Positions 24,610-32,972 of a DNA stretch of 51,884 nucleotides are shown here, in pieces. Location: the NCBI GenBank assembly GCA_965369375.1, contig CBDUQN010000013.1:1-51884 (forward strand). Direction: 5' to 3'. A program made the translations under genes and the position numbers. Source of the stretch: CBDUQN01 sp965369375 (GTDB taxonomy: Bacteria > Krumholzibacteriota > Krumholzibacteriia > Krumholzibacteriales > Krumholzibacteriaceae). Each line of letters opens with the position of its first letter. Within the stretch, counting starts at the first letter, position 1. The notes below the pieces were generated by a model. That model worked only from the letters and a program-made list of their open reading frames with translations, was not told the DNA's origin and did not search any database.

Positions 24610-25188
24610 TTACTTTTTAATATCGTAGATACTCATAATGCTGTATTTCTGCGTTACGGGGTCCTTGGCGATATTGACGATGATGATGTCATCACCGATG
24701 TATGTCATCTCGCCGATCCCGACGGTGATACGGTAACCCCGTTCCGTTTGCCAGCATTCGCCATCTTCGCAATCCCTTTCCCCGATCTTCGGGACCGGAT
24801 ACCAGTCGGCGGGATCGATATCGAGTGTAAGCTTGTCGATTACCGGTTCGTACTGCCCGTTTGCGGCGAGAAACATGTTCCTCGTCATGTTGATATCCGG
24901 TTGCCGAAAGAAATAATTATCTTGGCCGGGCTCGTAATCGCCAGCCTGAAGGTACCAGAGATAATCATCATGGAGAAGCTCCGAGTAATGCTCGATATCC
25001 CTGTGAGTGTATGAGAGCACGAGGTTCCCGAGCGTGTGCTCTCTCTCGGTGAGGTCACCCCACTCCGGCGGCGGAACGGGATCCGGTTCCGGATCTTCCT
25101 TCGGATCGAGGATACACCCGGTGGCAGCGAGCAGGCCCGCGACAAGGATTATGACCAGCGCTGCCGTAAGCTTGGTGTTTTCTTTCAT
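24610..25188 (-). CDS. Lipoprotein B of a tandem duplicated pair, unknown function
   Basis: A 192-residue predicted lipoprotein. The ATG at 25188 has GGAGGA upstream; the signal peptide ends in the clear lipobox LAATGC. A Pro/Asp/Glu-rich spacer (PKEDPEPDPVPPPE) precedes the same ~150-residue domain as lipoprotein A. The copies differ at about 20 positions in the first two thirds of the mature domain and are identical over the last ~45 residues. Signal peptides are unrelated in sequence, so the 5' ends diverged or were exchanged while the 3' ends were kept alike, possibly by gene conversion. No function can be assigned. Confidence 0.82.
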   Translation of the reverse strand: MKENTKLTAALVIILVAGLLAATGCILDPKEDPEPDPVPPPEWGDLTEREHTLGNLVLSYTHRDIEHYSELLHDDYLWYLQAGDYEPGQDNYFFRQPDINMTRNMFLAANGQYEPVIDKLTLDIDPADWYPVPKIGERDCEDGECWQTERGYRITVGIGEMTYIGDDIIIVNIAKDPVTQKYSIMSIYDIKK

Positions 25189-25208
25189 AGCCAATCCTCC
25201 AGGTTGTA

Positions 25209-25237
25209 ATAATAACACATTAGAATTACTTTTTCAA
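25209..25237 (-). promoter_or_regulatory. Candidate promoter for lipoprotein B
   Basis: TTGAAA and TATTAT separated by 17 bases on the minus strand. The -10 box is immediately upstream of the GGAGG ribosome-binding site, so the leader is very short. Confidence 0.55.
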
Positions 25238-25280
25238 GTTCTCAAATCTATATTAGATATATCGGAATTCATCCTTCCTC

Positions 25281-25865
25281 TTAGCTCCCTCCTCTCAACG
25301 TTCCCCGCAGGTATCCGAACGTCGGATTGCTGCCGAACACATCGACATCCTCCCATTTCACGAGCGCCCATCCCTGTGAGGTATCCTCTATATAGAAAAC
25401 GGCTTTGCCGGAATAGGTCTCCTCCGTGCCATCGGGAGTCTTTATGATCATCACATAGGGCCCTTCGAACTCGGCCCTGCCGACCTCTATGCTTTCGCGT
25501 TCGAATTTCCCGTCTTGCCCGAACTCGATCGCCCGCTCGAGGGGATAGTCGCCTTTGAGTCTCGTGAGCATCTCCATCTCGACCTGCTTCGTCCAGTCCT
25601 TGAACGCGTCACCGCCCAGGGTGATCTCGTCCTCCGGTCTCGGCACGAAGGTAAAGTTCATCGCCAGGCTTCGTTCGTAATTCGAGTTCCTCTGCTCGGA
25701 GAGTCCTGTTTTCAGATTCGTAAAGACGGCTCTCGGATTTGTGGGATTGATCCATGATCGTTTCTCCTCTCCCGGCTCCTCGGCAGTGCGGGGTTCGAAC
25801 AGGCACCCGCTCGCCACGAGGGAAACGAGTAATAATACAACGGGAATGAATCGTCTTTCTCTCAT
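25281..25865 (-). CDS. Predicted lipoprotein, unknown function
   Basis: A 194-residue predicted lipoprotein. The ATG at 25865 has AGGAG upstream; a TTG two codons earlier is less likely. The signal peptide ends at LVASGC. The mature part begins with a charged linker; NPRAVFTNLKTGLSEQR then leads into a ~130-residue domain ending WALVKWEDVDVFG, a layout like NTF2-like or SnoaL-type folds. It starts 11 bases after the outer-membrane-type gene at 25877-27832, so they are probably co-transcribed and may act together at the outer membrane. I do not recognise the family. Confidence 0.78.
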   Translation of the reverse strand: MRERRFIPVVLLLVSLVASGCLFEPRTAEEPGEEKRSWINPTNPRAVFTNLKTGLSEQRNSNYERSLAMNFTFVPRPEDEITLGGDAFKDWTKQVEMEMLTRLKGDYPLERAIEFGQDGKFERESIEVGRAEFEGPYVMIIKTPDGTEETYSGKAVFYIEDTSQGWALVKWEDVDVFGSNPTFGYLRGTLRGGS

Positions 25866-25876
25866 CCGCAAAGCTC

Positions 25877-27832
25877 CTAGAAATTATACGTCAGCGTCGC
25901 ATTGGTGTCCCAGTACTCCCGCTTCTCTTCGGAGAGGAACGGGCCGTATCTCCTGTTATAGGCTATATTGAGATCGATCATTCCGTCTTGCCCGAATCGA
26001 CGCGCCCTTGCAAAGCCGAGCACGAATCCGCCCGAGCCGTACGCGGTTATCGGTATGATCTCTCTCTCGGTGCTCCCCTGCCTGAATTGCAGGCGGTTGC
26101 TCCTCTTGTCCTGAAATTTCGTCGACGCCCACATACGGAACTCCGGACTCGGCTGATATCTCAATTCGAGGCCGATTCCATGCTCGAGATTTTCCGATGT
26201 CGGATTGTAGAGCCTCTCGCTTCTGTCGAGAAACGGCTCGTCATCGATATATATCTCCTTATAGGTGTAACTGCCGGTATCTCTCATGAGGTAGTTGTGC
26301 GTAAACTTGAACTTGAGGTGGCGATAGATGATTATTTCCGCGATCGTTTTGAGCGATGTTGTCCTGTTGAGGTAGTTCTCCTGTTCCTTATGAATGAAGT
26401 CGGTGAATTCTATCTTTATCGTGAAATCCTGCGCTATCTTGAGCCAATTAGTCGGCGAATAAGTATACTTCGGCACCGCCCAATAGAGATAGCTCACCCT
26501 GTTGTCCCCGGACAGCGTCCCGTCGATATTGATCACCTCATAGCGGTCGGCCACAAAACTCACATTCGTGCTGAACTTTGGAAAGGGCTGCGCTTTGAGC
26601 CCGGCGTCTCCACGGTAGTGGAGATAATCGGCGTCTCTCGGATTAGCGTCTTTCTTGACAAAGAACCGCTGCTTGTGCGAAGCCGCGCCGGAGAACGATA
26701 CGGAGAGTAATTGGGTTATTTTTTGCCTTATGCCCATTTTTATCTTGTACTCACGGTCTTCAAAACTCGATATCGATGTCGGCCCGTAATCGGTCTTGTT
26801 CCTCGAGGTCGAAATATTGATGCTCGCTCTCCCGGTTGCGGCATACTGGTATGACGTTCGCGCATGGAGCGCCGATCTTTCCGTCTCCTTGGATAATCTC
26901 GTATCAACCTTGTTTTTTTGCACATGGATATTGTGATCGAAAGAAAAATCGACATCGAAGTAACTCGTCAGCTTCAGCGCCGAGGCACCTGTGATCTCCT
27001 GAGCGCGCACCCGGGACTCTTCCTGTATGGATAATTCGGGGGCATCGATAATCTCCAGCGAGTTTCCCCGCGGAGGCATGACCCGGCGCCGAATCCCCAC
27101 TACGCTCTTGTATGAGAAACGGAGGAGCCTGCTTTCCGCTCCACCGTAGCTAACATTGACATTGAACGTATCGGCCTTACTCGGCATGTTCTTGTATTCG
27201 ATTGTCTCGATAAGGCTGGTTTCTCTCCTCCTGAACACCCCCGCTCCGCCGCTGAAGTTCAATAAATCTCCGACGGTGTACGCGAGATACGCGCTTGCGC
27301 TCCCCTGAAGCGTCTTGTCGTACTTGAAATCCTTGAGTCCCCGTGAACCCCGGCCCATGAATGAAAAGGACGAGTTATTCGCACCGAGAACCGGCTTCAT
27401 CAGCGTCAAGGCGAAACCCGCCCCCTCGTCTTCGATGATGAGGTCCTTTCCGTACCGGGCGAGGCCGAGTGTCTGCTTCTTCCGATAGTCCCTGCCGATA
27501 TCGAGGCTGAATGCCAGCGCACCGGATATGACCTTCGATGCCGTGTTCATCAGCTTGTTGGTAACCTCTTCCATATCACGTGCCCTAAACGTTACGAGCT
27601 CATGGCGCAGCGAATTCGTCAGCCTCCAGCCGCCTCCCGGATCGATCGTGGTCGACATGCTGCTTCCCAGTGTTATATTGACATCGCGCCCCACCACGAA
27701 AGATTTCAGAACGGGTTTGACGCGATCCGCCGAAACCGAGTCGGCGCCCGACTGGGCTTGCGCCCATCCCGACCCCGTGGCCAGGAAAGCAACGATCATC
27801 AATAGAATCGCCGGGATCCCGTTTTTTTTCAT
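25877..27832 (-). CDS. Probable outer-membrane beta-barrel protein
   Basis: A 651-residue exported protein. A signal peptide covers ~1-26, with AQAQ at its end. The rest is rich in alternating polar/hydrophobic strands (for example ASINISTSRN, LLSVSFSGAA) and ends in a C-terminal Phe (ATLTYNF), the signature expected for BAM-inserted barrels. No plug or known family motif was recognised. Its ATG overlaps the rsmA stop as ATGA, and the lipoprotein gene at 25281 follows by 11 bases. A role in export, assembly or cell-surface structure is possible but unproven. Confidence 0.7.
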   Translation of the reverse strand: MKKNGIPAILLMIVAFLATGSGWAQAQSGADSVSADRVKPVLKSFVVGRDVNITLGSSMSTTIDPGGGWRLTNSLRHELVTFRARDMEEVTNKLMNTASKVISGALAFSLDIGRDYRKKQTLGLARYGKDLIIEDEGAGFALTLMKPVLGANNSSFSFMGRGSRGLKDFKYDKTLQGSASAYLAYTVGDLLNFSGGAGVFRRRETSLIETIEYKNMPSKADTFNVNVSYGGAESRLLRFSYKSVVGIRRRVMPPRGNSLEIIDAPELSIQEESRVRAQEITGASALKLTSYFDVDFSFDHNIHVQKNKVDTRLSKETERSALHARTSYQYAATGRASINISTSRNKTDYGPTSISSFEDREYKIKMGIRQKITQLLSVSFSGAASHKQRFFVKKDANPRDADYLHYRGDAGLKAQPFPKFSTNVSFVADRYEVINIDGTLSGDNRVSYLYWAVPKYTYSPTNWLKIAQDFTIKIEFTDFIHKEQENYLNRTTSLKTIAEIIIYRHLKFKFTHNYLMRDTGSYTYKEIYIDDEPFLDRSERLYNPTSENLEHGIGLELRYQPSPEFRMWASTKFQDKRSNRLQFRQGSTEREIIPITAYGSGGFVLGFARARRFGQDGMIDLNIAYNRRYGPFLSEEKREYWDTNATLTYNF

Positions 27833-28662
27833 TCCCGTCTCTTGATTCCCTTGCTATCTCGATAGAGCCTGAACCAATCATCGAGCTCCAGTTCCTCCGG
27901 GCGTTTTTCGAGATCTACTCCCACTCTCTCCACAATGCGCACTAAAGTGCTAGCATCCTTTATGCCCAACGAATCGCGAAAAACGTGCTTGAGCTTCTTG
28001 CGCCGTTGCGAAAAACAGAGCTTGAGAAAGCTCAAGAAACTCTCTTCCTGTGTGGGAAACGCTGGGGAATCTTTCGGAACAAATTTTAAAACTACACTTT
28101 CCACTTTCGGGCTCGGCCTGAAAGAGCCGGGACGGATCCGCGCCACCTTCGTGACCTCGAAGTAGCTCTGGAGATAAACGGTGAGAATGCCGCATCTGCG
28201 CTCCCCCGGCGCAGCCATGACCCTTTCGCCGACTTCTCTCTGCACCATCAGAACGGCGCCAGCGCAGCCCCTCCAGCGCGGAAGGTCCGTGAGTATCGTG
28301 CCGGTGAGATGGTACGGTATGTTCCCTACGAGCTTATAAGCCGTTTTATTCCTGACGGATGCTTCACGGTCGAGATCGACATCCCGTATATCCGCTACTA
28401 TAATCTCGACGCCCCCCAGCTCCCCGCATTTCTCCCTTACCTTCACCGCGAGCGCCTCATCTATCTCGTAAGCCACTATTCTGGCTCCTGTTTTGCCGAG
28501 AGGCACGGTGAGCGCGCCCCGGCCGGGACCGATCTCGAAAATCAGCTCATCCCTCTCCGGCGAGACTGCGTCCACGATCTTTCCCGCAACGCCCTTCGAA
28601 ACGAGAAAGTTCTGGCCCAGGCTCTTCTTGGGACGCGAGCTCGTCTGCTTTTGACGCTCCAT
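27829..28662 (-). CDS. rsmA: 16S rRNA dimethyladenosine transferase
   Basis: A 277-residue RsmA/KsgA that dimethylates two adjacent adenines in the 3' end helix of 16S rRNA. Visible motifs are the N-terminal SLGQNFL, the SAM site FEIGPGRGALT (~43-53) and the catalytic NIPYH (114-118). The C-terminal helical domain includes CFSQRRKKLKHVF. The ATG at 28662 is chosen because the family's N-terminus begins there and GAGG precedes it; a promoter lies at 28797. The stop overlaps the start of the barrel-protein gene. Confidence 0.96.
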   Translation of the reverse strand: MERQKQTSSRPKKSLGQNFLVSKGVAGKIVDAVSPERDELIFEIGPGRGALTVPLGKTGARIVAYEIDEALAVKVREKCGELGGVEIIVADIRDVDLDREASVRNKTAYKLVGNIPYHLTGTILTDLPRWRGCAGAVLMVQREVGERVMAAPGERRCGILTVYLQSYFEVTKVARIRPGSFRPSPKVESVVLKFVPKDSPAFPTQEESFLSFLKLCFSQRRKKLKHVFRDSLGIKDASTLVRIVERVGVDLEKRPEELELDDWFRLYRDSKGIKRRE

Positions 28663-28688
28663 CAACGCAACCTCACGCAACGCGGGCT

Positions 28689-28715
28689 GCAAGCCATTGA
28701 CACAACATGGCTTGC
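28689..28715 (-). promoter_or_regulatory. Perfect 9-bp hairpin in the rsmA leader
   Basis: GCAAGCCAT and ATGGCTTGC flank a 9-base loop, ~27 bases upstream of the rsmA ATG and downstream of its promoter. No T-tract follows, so it is not a terminator. It could be a binding site or a translational control hairpin. Confidence 0.4.
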
Positions 28716-28796
28716 CTGTTGTTCGGGCTATAGATTTGGGATGCAAATACGTTAGTAGCTGTAAGGCAGTATAGTAGACTCCTTCGTTACATCTAT

Positions 28797-28825
28797 ATTA
28801 TACCCCGCAGGTTCCAAAATGGCAA
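28797..28825 (-). promoter_or_regulatory. Candidate promoter for rsmA and following genes
   Basis: TTGCCA and a perfect TATAAT separated by 17 bases. The predicted leader is ~130 bases. The rest of the stretch 28663-28974 holds only the leader hairpin and ~150 GC-rich bases in which I see nothing. Confidence 0.6.
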
Positions 28826-28974
28826 AAATAACAGACGGTTTAGGCGATATCCATCCGGCCGCGCCGGCTGTTATCGGGACGGTGCCATCCGGCCGCGACG
28901 ACGACTATAAATTCGCACCTGCCTGGCGCGCCGGCGCGTGGGGTCACGCTCGGTCGCATCCGGTTTCACTCCTC

Positions 28975-30363
28975 TTACTGCTCCCGGACGGCCAAATGGT
29001 ATTTTCGCTGATGAAACGCCGCACCAGGTATCGCCTCTGCCAGGGCGCGGCAGCCCTCGATATCCGCACCGGGGAAATCGAGGGCCGTCACCTCACACTC
29101 GAGGCGTGTTGCGGCGCACTTGGTGATAAAATCGAGCACACCGTCGAACGCCCTCCCCCCCGCATCCGGTCGGCAGAATTTTACATACGATGCCTTGTCC
29201 GGGGCGTTGAGGCTGATCGACACCTTGTCGAACACCTTCCCAAGCTCCGGCACTATGTTGCGCCGGTTGATCATATTCCCGTGGCCGTTCGTGTTGAGCC
29301 GCAGCCGGATCCCCAAACTCTTCAGCGACAGCGCGGCTTCGAGGACATCGGCGATTCTCGTCGTCGGTTCGCCGTATCCGCAGAAGACAATCTCTCGCGG
29401 CTCGCTCTCTTGGGCCGCAACCCGCACCGCCTCGACCATCTCTTCGGGTGAAGGATCCGTAATCAGATTCAGGTTGTATCCGTAGAGAAAGCGCTTGCGC
29501 CCCGCCCGCGGGCAGAAACTGCAATCATTGGTGCACGAAGAGGTTACGTTGACGTAGATGTTATTCTTGAGACGATACGCTATGCTCGGGGGCGGGTCGC
29601 TCTCGCCGTGCAAGAGATTGCGATAGCTGATCTCCGTCATCCTCTCGACATCCCGGACATCCACTCCCCTGATCCCGGCTATAAGCTCCGCCACGATTCG
29701 CACATACGCCGGCTCGTTTCTCTTTCCGCGAAACGGAACGGGCGGCAGGTAGGGGCAATCCGTCTCGAGCACGATTGCGCTCGAAGGCAGCCTCGAAACA
29801 ACCGGTGGCAGCCCCGAGTTCTTGTACGTTATCGGTCCGCCGATTCCGATCAGAAATCCGAGTTTCAAAACGGCAATCGCTTCATCGAGACTGCCTGAGA
29901 AGGCGTGGAATATGCCGCCGACCTCCCGAGCGCCCTCCTCGTCGAGTATCGTTATCACCTCATCAAACGCCTCGCGCGCGTGAACGATGATCGGCTTCTC
30001 GAAATAGAGGGCGATACCTATCTGGCGGCGAAAGACCTCTCTCTGCCGCTCCCGCGGCGAGAGATCGCGGTAGAAATCGAGTCCGATCTCACCGAGCGCG
30101 AGAACTTTCCTTCGCAGTATCAGCTTCTTGAGCCTCTTCTCCACACCAGCATCGAAATCCTTCGCATTGTGCGGATGAACGCCGAGCGCGGCGTAGACCA
30201 TATCATGCGTATCGGCCAGACCGAGCGCGCCCTCGAACGATGCGGCATCGTATCCCACGGTCAGCACCTCGCCGATACCCGCATCTCTCGCGCGGCCGAT
30301 GACCTCACCGAGATCATTGGAATAGTGATGCATATCGAGATGTGCGTGAGAATCGATCAGCAT
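28975..30363 (-). CDS. TatD-family hydrolase fused to a radical SAM domain
   Basis: A 462-residue two-domain protein. Residues 1-255 are a complete TatD metal-dependent hydrolase: HAHLD (His6, His8), Glu92 in GEIGLDFYR, His128 in IIVHARE, His153 in IFHAFSG and Asp202 in ETDCPYLPP. Residues ~262-462 form a radical SAM domain with the CX3CX2C cluster at Cys277, Cys281 and Cys284 (CTNDCSFC), followed by VFCGYGEPTTR. A radical SAM protein is known to be encoded beside tatD in many bacteria; here the two are one chain. TatD is associated with 3'-5' DNase, D-aminoacyl-tRNA or related hydrolase activity; the radical SAM reaction is unknown. It starts 7 bases after metG. Confidence 0.9.
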   Translation of the reverse strand: MLIDSHAHLDMHHYSNDLGEVIGRARDAGIGEVLTVGYDAASFEGALGLADTHDMVYAALGVHPHNAKDFDAGVEKRLKKLILRRKVLALGEIGLDFYRDLSPRERQREVFRRQIGIALYFEKPIIVHAREAFDEVITILDEEGAREVGGIFHAFSGSLDEAIAVLKLGFLIGIGGPITYKNSGLPPVVSRLPSSAIVLETDCPYLPPVPFRGKRNEPAYVRIVAELIAGIRGVDVRDVERMTEISYRNLLHGESDPPPSIAYRLKNNIYVNVTSSCTNDCSFCPRAGRKRFLYGYNLNLITDPSPEEMVEAVRVAAQESEPREIVFCGYGEPTTRIADVLEAALSLKSLGIRLRLNTNGHGNMINRRNIVPELGKVFDKVSISLNAPDKASYVKFCRPDAGGRAFDGVLDFITKCAATRLECEVTALDFPGADIEGCRALAEAIPGAAFHQRKYHLAVREQ

Positions 30364-30370
30364 GATCGTG

Positions 30371-31909
30371 TCATTCTTTCAGCAAATCCGCCGGATCCTG
30401 CTGAATGCGGGGAAAGAGAGGTTCGGGAGGCACGAGATCTCTTATCGCCGGTTCGGCAGGTGGAACGGAATCGATCGAGAGTTCATCCACTCCCAGATGC
30501 GCAAGCATCACTTGCATACGTTCCGGCATGAATGGATGGAGGACAACGCCCGAAGTCAATAGAACGGCCATGAGCTCGCGAAACACGGTTTCGAGCTCCG
30601 CGCGTTTTCCCGGATCCTTAGCGAGATCCCAGGGACGCTTTTCCTCTATAAACCGGTTCGCCCGTTGTATCACCGTCCAGTACTCCCCGATGGCCCTGGA
30701 AAACGCGAGCCGCTCCATGTGGCCTTTGTACTTCTCGAGAGCGGACGTAAGATCCGGATGGAGTTCCGAGGTGCTGTCGAACTTTCCCGGATCCAGCGTG
30801 CCTCCTAAATATTTCGCGATCATCGCCGCCGTCCTGCTGAAGAGGTTCCCCAGCTCATTGGCGAGATCGGCGTTGTACCTGCTCACGAAGAGCTCGATCG
30901 AGATATCGCCGTCCCGGTCGAAGGGAACCTCTCTGAGCAGCAGGTATCGAAGCGCGTCGGCGCCGAAAATCCCTGACATCTTCTTCGGATCGAGTATATT
31001 GCCCCTCGTCTTGCTCATTTTCTCGCCGGCCAGCGAGATGAAACCGTGCGCGAATACGCTGTTCGGCAATGGCTCCGCCGCCGCCATCAGCATCGCCGGC
31101 CAGATGATGCAGTGGAATCTCGTTATATCTTTTCCGACCACGTGCACATCGGCGGGCCAGTACCGCTCATAGAGTTCCCGCCCGCCGCTGCCGTATCCGA
31201 GTGCAGAGATGTAATTCGTCAGGGCGTCAAACCAGACGTAAATGACATGGCTCTCGTCAACGGGCAGCGGAATCCCCCAGCTCTTTCCCGCGCGCGATAT
31301 CGAAACGTCCTGCAGGCCGCTTCTTATAACGTTCACCACCTCGTTCTCCCTGATCTTCGGCCTGATAAAGCCGGGATGCTTCTCGATATGATCGAGCAGC
31401 CGCTCTTCGAAGCGTGACAGGGCGAAGAAGTAGTTGTCTTCATGAATGAATTTCGGTTTCTGTTTGTGCCTCGGGCAGAGACCGTCTTCGAGCTGCTTCT
31501 CGCTTATGAACTCCTCGCATGATTCACAGTACAGACCTTCGTATTTCCCCTTATATATGTAACCGTTCTCGTGAATCTTCGTGAAGAGCTCCGTTACCCC
31601 TTTTGCGTGCCTTTCTTCCGTCGTATGAATGAAGTCGTCATATGATATGTTCAGAAGCTTCCATGTATCCTGGAACTCCTTCGACATCGAGCGGCAGTAC
31701 TCGAGGGGATCGAGCCCCTGCCTGCGGGCGACGCGCTCGACATTGGCGCTGTGCTCGTCATTCCCCATGAGGAAATAGGTATCGTACCCCTGCATGCGCT
31801 TGTACCGTGCCGCGCAATCGGCGCCGATCTTCTCGTATGCCGTTCCGAGATGGGGCTTCTGGTTTACATAATCGATAGCCGTCGTAATGTAGAACTTCTC
31901 TTTTCCCAT
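30371..31909 (-). CDS. metG: Methionine-tRNA ligase
   Basis: A 512-residue methionyl-tRNA synthetase. The start is ATG 31909, where the synthetase N-terminus (GKEKFYITTAIDYVN) begins; Shine-Dalgarno is weak. The HIGH-type motif reads HLGT (20-23) instead of HxGH, and KMSKS reads KMSKT. A zinc-binding knuckle is visible in YCESCEEF and LCPRHK. There is no C-terminal tRNA-binding EMAP domain, as in short MetG forms. Codons before 31909 overlap ricT and are not counted as coding for MetG. It lies between ricT and tatD with small gaps. Confidence 0.93.
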   Translation of the reverse strand: MGKEKFYITTAIDYVNQKPHLGTAYEKIGADCAARYKRMQGYDTYFLMGNDEHSANVERVARRQGLDPLEYCRSMSKEFQDTWKLLNISYDDFIHTTEERHAKGVTELFTKIHENGYIYKGKYEGLYCESCEEFISEKQLEDGLCPRHKQKPKFIHEDNYFFALSRFEERLLDHIEKHPGFIRPKIRENEVVNVIRSGLQDVSISRAGKSWGIPLPVDESHVIYVWFDALTNYISALGYGSGGRELYERYWPADVHVVGKDITRFHCIIWPAMLMAAAEPLPNSVFAHGFISLAGEKMSKTRGNILDPKKMSGIFGADALRYLLLREVPFDRDGDISIELFVSRYNADLANELGNLFSRTAAMIAKYLGGTLDPGKFDSTSELHPDLTSALEKYKGHMERLAFSRAIGEYWTVIQRANRFIEEKRPWDLAKDPGKRAELETVFRELMAVLLTSGVVLHPFMPERMQVMLAHLGVDELSIDSVPPAEPAIRDLVPPEPLFPRIQQDPADLLKE

Positions 31910-31964
31910 GTCACTGTCCGTGTAATCGCCCCTTCGGCGCTCTTCCTGCCCGCCCGCCGCAGCT

Positions 31965-32849
31965 TCAGGGTGAATCCTCGATCTTGCCTTCCTGTTCCTT
32001 CCCCTCCCCCCCCTCACCTTTCACCGAATCCTCTCCGCCCGCGGGGGTTCCCTTGTTCATTTCGTTCCTGAACTTCTCGAGCGGCACCGCAACGCTGTTC
32101 CCCTCACCGTCGCTCAAGACGATCTCACTCTTCAGATAGTCGATCTTGTCGATACGATGCTGTCCGCCGAAGCATTGTATATTGCTTCCGATTTTCGGGA
32201 TTCCCATCGCGATCTCCTTGTAGTAGCCGAGCTCATATGCGAGACAGCACATGAGCCGTCCGCATGCTCCGGAAATCTTCGACGGCGTAAGGGGAAGGTT
32301 CTGATCCTTCGCCATCTTCAGCGTCACCGGTTCGAAATCCTTGAGAAACGTGGCGCAGCAGAGCCGCCGCCCGCACATCCCCATGCCGTCGAACCTCCTC
32401 GCCTCGTCGCGAACCCCGATCTGCCTGAGATCGATACGGGTGCGAAAGATGCCTGCGAGATCCTTGACCAGCCCCCTGAAGTCGATCCTTCCCTCGGAGG
32501 TAAAGTAAAAGGTTATCTTGTTTCCGTCGAACTGGTATTCGACATCGACGAGCTTCATCGGGAGATTGTGCTCCTCGACCTTTTGAAGCCAGATCCCCAG
32601 GGCCTCCGCCTCCTTCCCCCGAATCTCCTCGAGCCGTTCGATATCCTCATCGGTGGCATGGCGGAGAACCTCCTTCATGTCGTCGTCGAATTCGCTTGCT
32701 TCGACCTGGGCGAGGGATACGATGAACCCCATGTCCTCACCCCTGTCCGCCTGAACGACGCAGTGGTTCCCCGTCCTCAGGTAGAGCGCCCTCGCATTCC
32801 TGAATAACTCTTTGCGCTGGGCCTTGAATTGAACCTCTACGATCTCCAT
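31965..32849 (-). CDS. ricT: PSP1-domain protein RicT (YaaT)
   Basis: A 294-residue PSP1 C-terminal-domain protein homologous to Bacillus YaaT/RicT. All six cysteines expected for iron-sulfur cluster ligation are present at 159, 164, 165, 196, 201 and 202 (MCGRRLCC and CGRLMCC). In Bacillus, RicT works with RicA and RicF in RNA processing and regulation; no ricA or ricF is visible here, and the function in this organism is unknown. The last ~35 residues are a disordered Glu/Gly/Lys-rich tail. A TATAAT box at 32929-32934 upstream may be part of its promoter, though no clear -35 accompanies it. It is often found next to holB, as here. Confidence 0.92.
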   Translation of the reverse strand: MEIVEVQFKAQRKELFRNARALYLRTGNHCVVQADRGEDMGFIVSLAQVEASEFDDDMKEVLRHATDEDIERLEEIRGKEAEALGIWLQKVEEHNLPMKLVDVEYQFDGNKITFYFTSEGRIDFRGLVKDLAGIFRTRIDLRQIGVRDEARRFDGMGMCGRRLCCATFLKDFEPVTLKMAKDQNLPLTPSKISGACGRLMCCLAYELGYYKEIAMGIPKIGSNIQCFGGQHRIDKIDYLKSEIVLSDGEGNSVAVPLEKFRNEMNKGTPAGGEDSVKGEGGEGKEQEGKIEDSP

Positions 32850-32972
32850 GATATTTTCACATCCTCGGGGCCCCTGGGGACTTAAAGCCCATGCAAAAAC
32901 GACGTATGAAACGCCGCACCCTCACCGGATTATATAATTTCTTCGTCCCTCGTTACTTTATTCGAATGTAAT

